Assembly (NCBI GenBank): GCA_039636775.1
Contig: CP143429.1
Span: forward strand, 1,488,001 to 1,552,000
Length of the DNA: 64,000 nt
Origin: Micrococcaceae bacterium Sec5.8
GTDB lineage: Bacteria > Actinomycetota > Actinomycetes > Actinomycetales > Micrococcaceae
Direction of reading: 5' to 3'
Shown one piece after another: positions 34,071-42,838 of the stretch (within the stretch, counting starts at the first letter, position 1; every line of letters starts with the position of its first letter). Position numbers and translations under genes: made by a program. A model generated the notes under the pieces. That model had not been told where the DNA came from. It saw only the letters and a list, made by a program, of their open reading frames with translations, and ran no database searches.

Positions 34071-34789
34071 CCGAGCCCGAGAAGCCCGAGCCCACGGCAG
34101 CTGAACCGACCGTGGCGCAACTCGCCGCCGGCTACGCCGCCAAGGCCGGGCTGCACCGTTCACACAACGGCAACGTCGACGTCCTGAAAAGCGCCGGCGG
34201 CGTTCAGGGAATCGCGGAGAGCATCCTCCCGGGCCTGGTTTTCCTGGTCGCCTTCACGCTCACGCGCGAGCTGACAACGGCTCTTGTGGCCTCCCTCGCC
34301 GTCGCCGCGGCCTTCACGGTGGTCCGGCTCGTCCAGCGCAAGCCACTGACGCAGGCATTGGCCGGCATTGTTGGCGTCGGCCTGTCCGCGTGGCTTGCCA
34401 ACACCACCGGCAAGGCTGAGGACTTTTACGTTCCGGGGTTCTTCACCAATGCCGCCTACATCGTGGCGATGGGGGCGTCCATCGCCTTCCGCTGGCCGTT
34501 CGCCGGATTGATTTTCGGCTTTATCCGCAACGAGGGGCTGGATTGGCGGAAGGACCCGGCGCGGGTGCGGGCCTACCAGATTGGCACAGGGGTGATCATC
34601 GCGGTCCTGGCCCTGCGGCTGCTGGTCCAGGTTCCGCTCTATTTCCTGGGCGAGCCCGGTTTCGCGGCCCTCGCCACGACCCGGCTCCTGATGGGCCCGC
34701 CGCTGTACATCCTGGGTATCTGGGTCGCCTGGCTGCTGACCCGGCCCGCTGTTCCGGACGCGAACGCTGCGAGCGAAACACCGGCCTGA
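34067..34789 (+). CDS. DUF3159 family membrane protein
   Basis: A 240-residue actinobacterial membrane protein of unknown function with five or six hydrophobic helices, starting after a 40-residue cytosolic N terminus. Family motifs are GGVQGIAESILPGLVFL, IAFRWPFAGLIFGFI and the basic loop NEGLDWRKDPARVRAYQ. It is translationally coupled to the OB-fold gene (ATGA overlap) and ends one base before the convergent trkA-like gene. The order dut, DUF3710, OB, DUF3159, two TrkA proteins matches M. tuberculosis Rv2697c-Rv2691. Confidence 0.9.
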   Translation: MTEPEKPEPTAAEPTVAQLAAGYAAKAGLHRSHNGNVDVLKSAGGVQGIAESILPGLVFLVAFTLTRELTTALVASLAVAAAFTVVRLVQRKPLTQALAGIVGVGLSAWLANTTGKAEDFYVPGFFTNAAYIVAMGASIAFRWPFAGLIFGFIRNEGLDWRKDPARVRAYQIGTGVIIAVLALRLLVQVPLYFLGEPGFAALATTRLLMGPPLYILGIWVAWLLTRPAVPDANAASETPA

Positions 34790-34790
34790 G

Positions 34791-35516
34791 CTAGCCGTCG
34801 AAGCCGTCGTCCGCGGTGACGGCGCGTTTGTCCTGGTCCTGCCCGTCCTCGCCGTGTGACTCCGGGGAGAGCAGGGCGCGCAGCTCATCCTCCGCAACGA
34901 TCGTGGTGACGAAGAACAGCTCGTCGCCGCCGTCGATCACATCATCACGGCTTGGTGTGATCGGCGCCTGGTCCCGCAGGATCGCCACCAGGGTCGAATC
35001 CTCCGGCCACTCGATGTCGCCCACGGTCAGGCCGACCACATGCGAGTCGTGGGGAACCGTGAACTCGACCAGCGAGGACACACCGGTCTGCAGGGTCAGC
35101 AACCGGACGAGGTCGCCGATCTCCACCGCTTCCTCGACCAGCGCGGTCATGAGCTGCGGAGTGTTAACGGCGACGTCGACGCCCCAGGAGTCGTCGAACA
35201 TCCAGTCATTCTTCGGGTTGTTGACCCGGCCCACCGTCCGGCCCACCCCGAACTCCGTCTTCGCCAGCAGCGAGACCACCAGGTTCACCTTGTCGTCGCC
35301 GGTTGCGGACACCACGACGTCGGCGTCCTCCAGTTTCGCGTCCTGCAGGGTGCTCAGCTCGCAGGCGTCGCCCACGAGCCAGTGGGCGCCGCGGAGTCCG
35401 CTGCGCCCGATGACCTCGGGCTTGAGGTCAATCAGCAGGATCTCGTGTTTGTGGGCCAGCAACTCGCGGGCAATCGATGAACCGACGCTGCCCGCCCCAA
35501 CAATGACGACTTTCAT
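34791..35516 (-). CDS. TrkA-family RCK potassium uptake regulator (second of pair, CeoC-like)
   Basis: Cytosolic RCK protein, 241 residues. The N-terminal Rossmann domain (MKVVIVGAGSVGSSIARELLAH, acidic DLKPEVIG, then GDACELSTL) binds NAD(H) or nucleotides; the C-terminal RCK_C domain (about 130-215; EFTVPHDSHVVGLTVGDI) is a ligand-binding type that in other bacteria can bind c-di-AMP. Such proteins gate potassium transporters. Its ATG immediately follows the stop of the upstream TrkA gene. An acidic 25-residue tail closes the protein. The likely partner is the KimA-like importer next door or a TrkH/KtrB encoded elsewhere. Confidence 0.9.
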   Translation of the reverse strand: MKVVIVGAGSVGSSIARELLAHKHEILLIDLKPEVIGRSGLRGAHWLVGDACELSTLQDAKLEDADVVVSATGDDKVNLVVSLLAKTEFGVGRTVGRVNNPKNDWMFDDSWGVDVAVNTPQLMTALVEEAVEIGDLVRLLTLQTGVSSLVEFTVPHDSHVVGLTVGDIEWPEDSTLVAILRDQAPITPSRDDVIDGGDELFFVTTIVAEDELRALLSPESHGEDGQDQDKRAVTADDGFDG

Positions 35517-36188
35517 TTAGGACTCCTTGGCGGGGGTTTTGGCGAGAATGTGGGCGACTTCGCTGCTGCGGTCCACGGCCAGCATGGCGTGGACGGTGTC
35601 CCCGTCCTGGTAGAGGGTGCCGGCCGCGGGCAGCATCCCCTCCCCGAACCGGGTCAGGTAGGCGACGCGGATCCCGGCGGCCTTCTCGATCGAGGTCACC
35701 GGATGGCCGATCCACTCAGCGTTCAAGTCCACCTCGGCGAGTACCAGCCGGCCTGACGGGTCCCGGTAGTCGCCGGCCAGGTGCTGCTCGGGCAGAATCC
35801 GCCGGAGCACCTGGTCTGCGCTCCAGCGAACGGCGGCGACCGTGGGGATGCCGAGCCGCTGATAGATCTCCGCGCGCCCGGGGTCGTAGATTCTGGCGAC
35901 GACGTGCGGGACATGGAAGGTTTCGCGGGCAACCCGGGTGGCCAGGATGTTCGAGTTATCGCCGCTGGAGACGGCGGCGAAGGCGTAGGCATCCGCCACG
36001 CCGGCCTGTTTAAGGGTCTCGCGGTCAAAGCCGACGCCGGTGACCTTGCGGCCGGTGAAGCCGGTGCGGAGCCGCCGGAACGCCCGGTCGTCCTGGTCGA
36101 TGATGGCCACGGAGTGGCCCGCATCCTCGAGTGTGTGCGCGAGGGTCGCCCCCACGCGGCCGCAACCCATAATCACGAAGTGCGCCAA
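35517..36188 (-). CDS. TrkA-family RCK potassium uptake regulator (first of pair, CeoB-like)
   Basis: Cytosolic RCK protein, 223 residues, with N-terminal nucleotide-binding fold (FVIMGCGRVGATLAHTLEDAG, then SVAIIDQDDRAF) and C-terminal RCK_C domain (about 135-215). It resembles M. tuberculosis CeoB and forms an operon with the following RCK gene (stop and ATG abut). The start is TTG at 36188 with GAGGAGG six bases upstream; the open frame to 36365 crosses the divergent promoter and is rejected. It is divergent from the KimA-like transporter, with which it shares a 167-base intergenic region. Confidence 0.9.
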   Translation of the reverse strand: MAHFVIMGCGRVGATLAHTLEDAGHSVAIIDQDDRAFRRLRTGFTGRKVTGVGFDRETLKQAGVADAYAFAAVSSGDNSNILATRVARETFHVPHVVARIYDPGRAEIYQRLGIPTVAAVRWSADQVLRRILPEQHLAGDYRDPSGRLVLAEVDLNAEWIGHPVTSIEKAAGIRVAYLTRFGEGMLPAAGTLYQDGDTVHAMLAVDRSSEVAHILAKTPAKES

Positions 36189-36355
36189 CCGTGCCTCCTC
36201 AAGCGTTTTGTGTCTGCTGCTGCGTGAAACTCTACCGGGCACGGGGCGCCGGGGAACCAGCCCCGCGGCGGCCCGGCCGTTCGCCCGGCGGCCGGGGCGG
36301 GGCCGCTGCCCTGCCCCGTCATGACATCGGGTGCGAATGCGACTAGCTTTGTGGA
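36189..36355. promoter_or_regulatory. Divergent trkA/kimA-like promoter region with GC hairpin
   Basis: Holds GAGGAGG for the TrkA gene and TAGCTT (36344-36349) exactly six bases before the kimA-like GTG at 36356, indicating a leaderless transcript. A strong CCCGGCCG/CGGCCGGG hairpin spans 36272-36296. The conserved core of the ydaO (c-di-AMP) riboswitch was looked for and not seen. Confidence 0.55.
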
Positions 36356-38332
36356 GTGCCGACAATATTCAATGCCGTGAAGCGGGTGCTGGTAGGCAAG
36401 CCCTTCCGGAACGAAAGCATGGCCCACACCCTGCTTCCGAAGCGGATTGCGCTTCCCATCTTCGCCTCCGACGCCCTGTCTTCTGTGGCCTATGCGCCCG
36501 ACGAAATCCTCCTGACCCTGGCTTTGGCCGGCGTCAGTGCCGTGGCGTTCTCGCCCTGGGTGGGATTGGCCGTCATGGTGGTGCTGCTGACCGTGGTCGC
36601 CTCCTACCGGCAGAACGTCCACGCCTACCCCTCCGGGGGCGGCGACTACGAGATCGCGAACGAGAACCTGGGCAAATATGCCGGGCTGACCGTCGCTTCG
36701 GCACTGCTGGTCGACTATGTGCTCACTGTTGCCGTCTCAATGTCCTCAGCCGCCACCTACCTCACCACCGCTGTGCCCTCACTGCACGGACAGCAGGCTG
36801 CCATCGCCACGATCGGCGTGGTGATCCTTGCCCTCGTGAACCTGCGCGGCATCAAAGAGGCCGGCAGTGTCTTTGCCGTCCCCACCTATATCTTTATGGC
36901 CTCCATCATCGGCATGACCGCCGTCGGCGTCTTCCAAGCCGCCACCGGCCAGTTGGGGGAGGCGCCGTCAGCGGCGTTCACCATTGTCCCCGCGGCAGGC
37001 TTCGATGAGGGCTTGGTCGGCCTCGCCGGGGCGTTTCTGCTGCTCCGGGCTTTCTCGTCGGGCGCCGCAGCGTTGACCGGCATTGAGGCGATCAGCAACG
37101 GCGTGCCGAACTTCCAGAAGCCCAAGAGCAAGAACGCCGCCACCACGCTGCTGCTGCTCGGCGTGATCGCGGCTTCCATGCTGGCCGGCATCATCTACCT
37201 GGCCAACGCCACCAAGGTGCACATCGTGCTGGATCCGGCCAAGGAATTCCTGCTGGACGGCAAGCCCCTGCCGGAGGGCTATATCCAGAGCCCGGCGATC
37301 AGCCAGATCGCGCAGACCATTTTTGGCCAGGGTTCCATCTTTTTCTTCCTCGTGGTCGCCGCTACCGGCGTGATCCTGGTGTTCGCGTCCAACACCGCCT
37401 TTAACGGATTCCCGGTCCTCGGCTCGATCTTGGCCCAGGACGGCTACCTGCCGCGGCAGTTGCGGACCCGGGGTGACCGGCTGGCCTTCAGCAACGGTGT
37501 CCTGGCGCTGGCCGCCGGAGCCCTGGTGCTGATCATTGCCTTCAACGCAGACGTCACTAAACTGATCCAGCTCTACATCGTGGGTGTCTTCATTTCGTTC
37601 ACCATCAGCCAGCTCGGCATGATCCGGCACTGGGGCCGGGAATTGAAGCTCGCCAAAGACCCGGCGCTAAGGCTGCGCATGGTCAAGTCACGCACCATCA
37701 ACACCATCGGCTTCGGCATGACGGCGTTGGTTCTGGTGATCGTGCTGATCACCAAGTTCCAGCAGGGCGCCTGGATCGCGCTGCTGGCCATGTTCGTGCT
37801 GTTCCTGATCATGTGGAGCATCCGGGCACACTACGACAACGTGGCCAAGGAACTCGCCGTCGACGAGGACTCCTCGCCCCGGGCCCTGCCCACCCGCGTG
37901 CACGCCGTCCTGCTTGTCTCGCATGTCCGCAAGCCGGTGCTCCGGGCGCTTGCCTACGCCCGCGCGTCACGGCCCTCCCGGCTGGACGCCATCACCGTGG
38001 ACATCAGCAGCGAGGAGACCGAACAAACGGTCCACGACTGGGAAAAGTTGGAGATCCCCGTCCCGTTAACGGTGCTGGCCAGCCCGTTCCGCGAAACGGT
38101 GACGCCTATCATGGAGTACATCAAGAACATGCGCCGCGACTCGCCGCGCGACCTGATCGTCGTGTACATCCCCGAGTACGTCGTGGGCAAGTGGTGGGAG
38201 CAGCTGGTACACAACCAGACTGCACTGCGCATCAAAACCCGGCTGCACTTTGAACCGGGCGTCATGGTTGCGAGCGTGCCGTGGCAACTGAAATCCTCCG
38301 AAGAAGCCAAGAGACTGCAGGACATCCAATGA
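36356..38332 (+). CDS. KimA-like APC-superfamily potassium importer
   Basis: Membrane transporter of 658 residues, about 12 helices plus a C-terminal cytosolic domain (about 500-658). It resembles Bacillus subtilis KimA (YdaO), a high-affinity K+/H+ symporter of the APC superfamily: shared patterns, recalled from that family, are SDALSSVAY near the start, SYRQNVHAYPSGGGDYE, LLVDYVLTVAVS, AFSSGAAALTGIEAISN, GDRLAFSNG, VGVFISFTISQLGM and a late LVHNQTALRIKTRL. Many annotations would call it only an amino acid permease. Its position beside two RCK potassium regulators supports potassium. The GTG start is backed by the TAGCTT box. It overlaps the methyltransferase gene (ATGA). Confidence 0.85.
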   Translation: MPTIFNAVKRVLVGKPFRNESMAHTLLPKRIALPIFASDALSSVAYAPDEILLTLALAGVSAVAFSPWVGLAVMVVLLTVVASYRQNVHAYPSGGGDYEIANENLGKYAGLTVASALLVDYVLTVAVSMSSAATYLTTAVPSLHGQQAAIATIGVVILALVNLRGIKEAGSVFAVPTYIFMASIIGMTAVGVFQAATGQLGEAPSAAFTIVPAAGFDEGLVGLAGAFLLLRAFSSGAAALTGIEAISNGVPNFQKPKSKNAATTLLLLGVIAASMLAGIIYLANATKVHIVLDPAKEFLLDGKPLPEGYIQSPAISQIAQTIFGQGSIFFFLVVAATGVILVFASNTAFNGFPVLGSILAQDGYLPRQLRTRGDRLAFSNGVLALAAGALVLIIAFNADVTKLIQLYIVGVFISFTISQLGMIRHWGRELKLAKDPALRLRMVKSRTINTIGFGMTALVLVIVLITKFQQGAWIALLAMFVLFLIMWSIRAHYDNVAKELAVDEDSSPRALPTRVHAVLLVSHVRKPVLRALAYARASRPSRLDAITVDISSEETEQTVHDWEKLEIPVPLTVLASPFRETVTPIMEYIKNMRRDSPRDLIVVYIPEYVVGKWWEQLVHNQTALRIKTRLHFEPGVMVASVPWQLKSSEEAKRLQDIQ

Positions 38333-39672
38333 GCGACACCCAGACCCAGGCCCACACCGAACTGACCGTGGACGTCGGTCCGGTCGCCCACGGCGGGCAC
38401 TGTGTGGCCAGGCACGAGGGGCGCGTGGTGTTCGTCCGCCACGGCATCCCGGGCGAGAAGGTCCGGATCCGCCTGACCGAGTCCGGCGCCGACGCGAAAT
38501 TCTGGCGCGGCGACGTCGTGGAAGTCCTGTCCGCATCGGAGGACCGGGTGGAGCATTTTTGGGACCTCGCGGATTCCGCACGCTCCTGGTCGCACCGGCA
38601 CCCGCCTGTCGGCGGCGCCGAACTGGGCCACATCTCCCTCCCACGCCAGCGCAGCCTCAAGGCCGAGGTGCTGGCAGAGCAACTGCACCGCCTGGCCGGG
38701 ATCGAGGGCCAGGTAACGGTGGAGGCTGTGGGGGAGCCTGGCGTGGCGGGGGCGGCCGGACTCGGCTGGCGCACCCGCACCGGTTTCGCGGTGACCCCGG
38801 CCGGCAAGCTCGGCATGCACGCCCACCGCTCCGATCTGGTCCTGCCGGTGCGGGAGATGCCGCTGGCTGTCGAGAGCATCAACGCACTCCGGCTGTGGGA
38901 CATGGATCTCCAGGGCATCGAGCGCATCGAGGTCGCAGCCCCGGCCAACGGTTCCCGCCCGCTGGTGCTCCTTGTCCCGGCCGCCGGTACGCGGGCCAAA
39001 CGCCTCAGTGCGGTCCTGGCGCAACTGCCGGAGGACGTGTCGGTGGCCAGCTTCGATCCGGTCAAAGGCGAAGTGCTGCGGCTGCGCGGACGGACCTACG
39101 TGCAGGAGGCCGCCGCCGGACACGAGTACCGTGTCACCGGCGACGGCTTCTGGCAGATCCACCGCAACGGCCCGGACACGCTGGTGGGAGCCGTGACCGG
39201 TTTCCTGCGGGAGGGCGGCTTCCTGGAACCGGGCGCCGCGGTGGCTGACCTCTATGCCGGGGCGGGTCTGTTCACGGCTCCGCTGGCCGACGCCGTCGGC
39301 GTCACCGGGTCGGTGCTGTCCGTCGAAGGCGCGCCCGGCACCAGCCGTGATGCCCGCAAAAACCTCCATGGCGCAACCCAGGTGGAGATCGTCCAGGGGC
39401 GGGTGGAACGGGTGTTGCGCGAGAAATCGCGCAGGTTCGACGCAATCCTGCTGGATCCGCCGCGGGCAGGGGCGGGCAAGGCCGTGGTGAACCAGTTGAC
39501 CGCGTCCGGACCCCGGGCCGTTGCGTACGTGTCCTGCGATCCGGCGTCCTTCGCCCGCGATGTGGGCTACTTCCAGCAGTCCGGCTGGGAACTGGCGGGG
39601 CTGCGTGCCTTCGACCTTTATCCCCACACCCACCACCTGGAGACTGTGGCGCTGCTGACTCCCCGGGGCTGA
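38329..39672 (+). CDS. TrmA/RlmD-family class I SAM-dependent RNA 5-methyluridine methyltransferase
   Basis: RNA m5U-type methyltransferase, 447 residues. An N-terminal TRAM RNA-binding domain (about 8-70; DVGPVAHGGHCVARHEGRVVFVRHGIPGEKV, conserved pattern) is followed by the SAM domain with VADLYAGAGLFTAPLA, the LLDPPRAGAG motif, and the catalytic Cys in YVSCDPASFARD, ending in FDLYPHTHHLETVALL with the base Glu. No Fe-S cluster Cys set is seen in the middle, so it is not RlmD-typical. Which RNA is modified is unknown. It is translationally coupled to the kimA-like gene. Confidence 0.9.
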   Translation: MSDTQTQAHTELTVDVGPVAHGGHCVARHEGRVVFVRHGIPGEKVRIRLTESGADAKFWRGDVVEVLSASEDRVEHFWDLADSARSWSHRHPPVGGAELGHISLPRQRSLKAEVLAEQLHRLAGIEGQVTVEAVGEPGVAGAAGLGWRTRTGFAVTPAGKLGMHAHRSDLVLPVREMPLAVESINALRLWDMDLQGIERIEVAAPANGSRPLVLLVPAAGTRAKRLSAVLAQLPEDVSVASFDPVKGEVLRLRGRTYVQEAAAGHEYRVTGDGFWQIHRNGPDTLVGAVTGFLREGGFLEPGAAVADLYAGAGLFTAPLADAVGVTGSVLSVEGAPGTSRDARKNLHGATQVEIVQGRVERVLREKSRRFDAILLDPPRAGAGKAVVNQLTASGPRAVAYVSCDPASFARDVGYFQQSGWELAGLRAFDLYPHTHHLETVALLTPRG

Positions 39673-39770
39673 GGCCACTAGGATGGGCGGAGTAGTCCGA
39701 CGTCGCGCTCCGTAATCACGGCTGACCTCCTGCACCCTGCACCGATCCTTGTGTGAACAAGGCTCAGCGT

Positions 39771-39790
39771 TAGTTAGGCCGTCCTAACTA
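39771..39790. promoter_or_regulatory. Perfect 20-bp dyad at the acnA promoter
   Basis: TAGTTAGG-CCGT-CCTAACTA, with perfect 8-base arms, 54 bases before the acnA start and about 16 bases after TTGTGT (39749-39754), a candidate -35. It recalls iron-regulator half-sites (TTAGG/CCTAA) but does not match the spacing of the DtxR/IdeR box. Probably an operator. Confidence 0.65.
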
Positions 39791-39843
39791 GCAAGGGGTC
39801 TGCGGCGCGACAAAGATGAAACTGTTGCGAGAGGAGTCCTGCG

Positions 39844-42657
39844 ATGAGCATTGTGGACAGCTTCGGTTCAAAAGGCAAACTTAATGTAGCCGGTACCGAA
39901 TACGAAATTTTCCGGTTGAACTCCGTTGAAGGTGCAGAAAACCTTCCGTTCAGCCTCAAGGTATTGCTTGAAAACCTGTTGAGGACCGAGGACGGCGCCA
40001 ACATTACGGCCGATCACGTCCGAGCACTGGCCGGCTGGGACCCCAGCGCCGAGCCCGACACTGAAATCCAGTTCACGCCGGCGCGCGTGATCATGCAGGA
40101 CTTCACTGGCGTGCCCTGTGTTGTGGACCTTGCCACCATGCGGGAAGCAGTGAAAGAACTGGGCGGTGACCCCAAGCGGGTCAATCCGCTGGCACCTGCC
40201 GAAATGGTGATCGACCACTCTGTGCAGATCGACGCCTTCGGCAACTCCGGCGCACTGGAGCGCAACATGGAGATCGAGTACCAGCGCAACGGCGAGCGGT
40301 ACCAGTTCCTGCGGTGGGGCCAGACCGCCTTTGACGACTTCAAGGTCGTCCCGCCGGGAACAGGCATCGTGCACCAGGTCAACATCGAGTACCTGGCCCG
40401 CACGGTCATGACCCGTGAAATTGACGGCGTGGTCCGGGCCTACCCGGACACCTGCGTCGGCACCGACTCGCACACCACCATGGTCAACGGGATGGGTGTG
40501 CTGGGCTGGGGCGTCGGCGGCATCGAAGCCGAGGCTGCCATGCTGGGCCAGCCGGTCTCCATGCTGATCCCGCGCGTCGTGGGTTTCAAGCTGACCGGAT
40601 CCATTCCGGCCGGCGCCACCGCCACGGACGTTGTCCTGACCATCACCGAGCAGCTGCGCAAGCACGGCGTGGTGGGTAAATTCGTGGAGTTCTACGGCGA
40701 GGGTGTCGCGGCTGTGCCGCTGGCCAACCGCGCCACGATCGGCAACATGAGCCCGGAGTTCGGCTCCACCGCCGCCATGTTCCCCATCGACGATGTCACC
40801 CTCGACTACCTGCGCCTCACCGGCCGGTCGGACGAGAACGTGGCCCTCGTGGAGGCTTACGCGAAGGAACAGGGCCTCTGGCACGATCCTTCCAAGGAGA
40901 TCACCTTCTCCGAGTACCTTGAGCTGGACCTTTCGACGGTTGTTCCTTCGATCTCCGGCCCGAAGCGCCCGCAGGACCGCATCATCCTGACCGAGTCGAA
41001 GGACCAGTTCCGCCAAGACCTGCGCAATTATGTGCAGGAAGACCTGGCCGGCGGCAGCCTGGACGAAGCGATCGACGAGAGCTTCCCGGCGTCGGATTCG
41101 CCGTCATTCACCGCTACCGCCACGCACCTGACGGATGAGGCACCGCACTCCCACGGACCGAAGTCCAACGGGCGCCCATCCAATCCGGTAACCGTCAAAA
41201 CCGCCGATGGCCGCGAGTTCGAGCTGGACCACGGTGCGGTGTCGATCGCCTCGATCACCTCCTGCACCAACACCTCCAACCCGTCCGTGATGCTGGCCGC
41301 CGCACTGCTGGCCCGCAACGCCGTCGACAAGGGCCTCGCCTCCAAGCCCTGGGTCAAGACCTCCGTGGCACCCGGGTCCAAGGTGGTCACCGACTACTAC
41401 AACAAGTCGGGCCTGACCCCGTACCTGGAGAAGCTGGGCTTCTACATCGTCGGTTACGGTTGCGCCACCTGCATCGGCAACTCCGGCCCGCTGGACGCCG
41501 AGATCTCCGAGGCCATCCAGGCCAACGACCTCTCCGTCACCGCCGTGCTGTCCGGTAACCGCAACTTCGAAGGCCGGATCAACCCGGACGTGAAGATGAA
41601 CTACCTGGCCTCCCCGCCACTGGTCATCGCTTATGCCCTGGCCGGTACCATGGACTTCGATTTCGACGCCGACCCGCTGGGCCAGGACGAGGCCGGCAAC
41701 GACATCTTCCTGAAGGACATCTGGCCGAACCCGGTCGAGGTCCAGCAGGTCATCGATTCCTCGATCGATAAGGACATGTTCGCCCGCGGCTACGAGGGAG
41801 TCTTCGAAGGCGACGATCGCTGGAAGGCACTCTCCACCCCGGCCGGTGACACCTTCGCGTGGGACCCCAAGTCCACCTACGTCCGGAAGCCCCCGTACTT
41901 CGACGGCATGAAAGCGCAGCCGGAACCCGTCAAGGACATCACCGGCGCCCGCGTGCTGCTGAAGCTCGGCGATTCCGTCACCACGGACCACATCTCACCG
42001 GCGGGTTCCTTCAAGTCGGACACTCCGGCCGGGCAATACCTGCTGGCCAACGGTGTGGAGCGCAAGGACTTCAACTCCTACGGCTCACGCCGTGGCAACC
42101 ACGAGGTCATGATCCGCGGCACGTTCGCGAACATCCGGATCAAGAACCAGATCCTCGACGGCGTGGAGGGCGGCTTTACCCGCGACTTCACCCAGGCTGA
42201 CGGCCCGCAGGCCTACGTCTACGACGCCGCGCAGAACTACGAGGCAGCCGGTATCCCGCTGGTGGTCCTGGCGGGCAAGGAGTACGGTTCCGGATCGTCC
42301 CGTGACTGGGCAGCCAAGGGGACCGCGCTGCTGGGCGTGAAGGCTGTTGTGGCTGAAAGCTACGAACGCATCCACCGCTCCAACCTGATCGGCATGGGGG
42401 TTCTGCCCCTGCAGTACCCGGCCGGACAGAACGCTGCCAGCCTCGGGCTGACCGGCACGGAAACCTTTGCTGTCGAGGGCGTCACGGCGCTGAACGAAGG
42501 CACCACGCCGAAGACACTTAAGGTCACCGCAACGGCCGAAGACGGCACCGTCACGTCCTTCGATGCGGTCCTGCGCATCGACACCCCGGGCGAGGCCGAC
42601 TACTACCGCAACGGCGGCATCCTGCAGTACGTGCTGCGCCAGATCTCCGTCAACTAG
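39844..42657 (+). CDS. acnA: Aconitate hydratase A
   Basis: TCA-cycle enzyme that interconverts citrate and isocitrate through a [4Fe-4S] cluster. The 937-residue product has the cluster cysteines in [15 protein letters not shown] and [13 protein letters not shown], the substrate-binding [22 protein letters not shown] region and the C-terminal swivel domain with [21 protein letters not shown] and [15 protein letters not shown]. As in other actinobacterial AcnA proteins, an acidic insert (about 400-440; [14 protein letters not shown]) is present. ATG at 39844 follows AGAGGAGT. A perfect 20-bp dyad overlaps the probable promoter. The gene ends at two hairpins. Confidence 0.97.
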   Translation: MSIVDSFGSKGKLNVAGTEYEIFRLNSVEGAENLPFSLKVLLENLLRTEDGANITADHVRALAGWDPSAEPDTEIQFTPARVIMQDFTGVPCVVDLATMREAVKELGGDPKRVNPLAPAEMVIDHSVQIDAFGNSGALERNMEIEYQRNGERYQFLRWGQTAFDDFKVVPPGTGIVHQVNIEYLARTVMTREIDGVVRAYPDTCVGTDSHTTMVNGMGVLGWGVGGIEAEAAMLGQPVSMLIPRVVGFKLTGSIPAGATATDVVLTITEQLRKHGVVGKFVEFYGEGVAAVPLANRATIGNMSPEFGSTAAMFPIDDVTLDYLRLTGRSDENVALVEAYAKEQGLWHDPSKEITFSEYLELDLSTVVPSISGPKRPQDRIILTESKDQFRQDLRNYVQEDLAGGSLDEAIDESFPASDSPSFTATATHLTDEAPHSHGPKSNGRPSNPVTVKTADGREFELDHGAVSIASITSCTNTSNPSVMLAAALLARNAVDKGLASKPWVKTSVAPGSKVVTDYYNKSGLTPYLEKLGFYIVGYGCATCIGNSGPLDAEISEAIQANDLSVTAVLSGNRNFEGRINPDVKMNYLASPPLVIAYALAGTMDFDFDADPLGQDEAGNDIFLKDIWPNPVEVQQVIDSSIDKDMFARGYEGVFEGDDRWKALSTPAGDTFAWDPKSTYVRKPPYFDGMKAQPEPVKDITGARVLLKLGDSVTTDHISPAGSFKSDTPAGQYLLANGVERKDFNSYGSRRGNHEVMIRGTFANIRIKNQILDGVEGGFTRDFTQADGPQAYVYDAAQNYEAAGIPLVVLAGKEYGSGSSRDWAAKGTALLGVKAVVAESYERIHRSNLIGMGVLPLQYPAGQNAASLGLTGTETFAVEGVTALNEGTTPKTLKVTATAEDGTVTSFDAVLRIDTPGEADYYRNGGILQYVLRQISVN

Positions 42658-42695
42658 CGGAGGTCACTCCCGCAAGGGAGTAGCACGTGCCAGGC

Positions 42696-42732
42696 AAACG
42701 CCCCGGCCGGTCCCTGACCGGCCGGGGCGTTT
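42696..42732. terminator. Terminator downstream of acnA
   Basis: AAACGCCCCGGCCGG, a short loop, CCGGCCGGGGCGTTT: a 15-bp perfect stem with T-rich end, preceded by a smaller CTCCC/GGGAG hairpin at 42667-42680. Confidence 0.85.
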
Positions 42733-42798
42733 GTGTGCCGTCCGCGTTTCCGGCCGGGTCCGGGCGGTGTCCCGGCACCAAGGGTTCACTTGAGGCGT

Positions 42799-42812
42799 TA
42801 GAGTTAAACGGC
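42799..42812 (+). promoter_or_regulatory. -10 box TAGAGT upstream of dxs
   Basis: TAGAGT (42799-42804) places transcription start near 42811-42813, where an ATG opens a 21-codon frame overlapping the dxs start out of frame. The dxs ribosome site AAGGAGG lies downstream. Confidence 0.45.
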
Positions 42813-42838
42813 ATGTCTACCATCCGAAGGAGGGGCCG

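Noticed and set aside
36189..36355. ydaO-type c-di-AMP riboswitch before the KimA-like gene
   Set aside because: The conserved riboswitch core was not seen, and a -10 box six bases before the start leaves no room for a leader.
39771..39790. DtxR/IdeR iron box at acnA
   Set aside because: Half-sites TTAGG/CCTAA are present but the spacing and centre do not fit the known 19-bp box, so only an unnamed operator is claimed.
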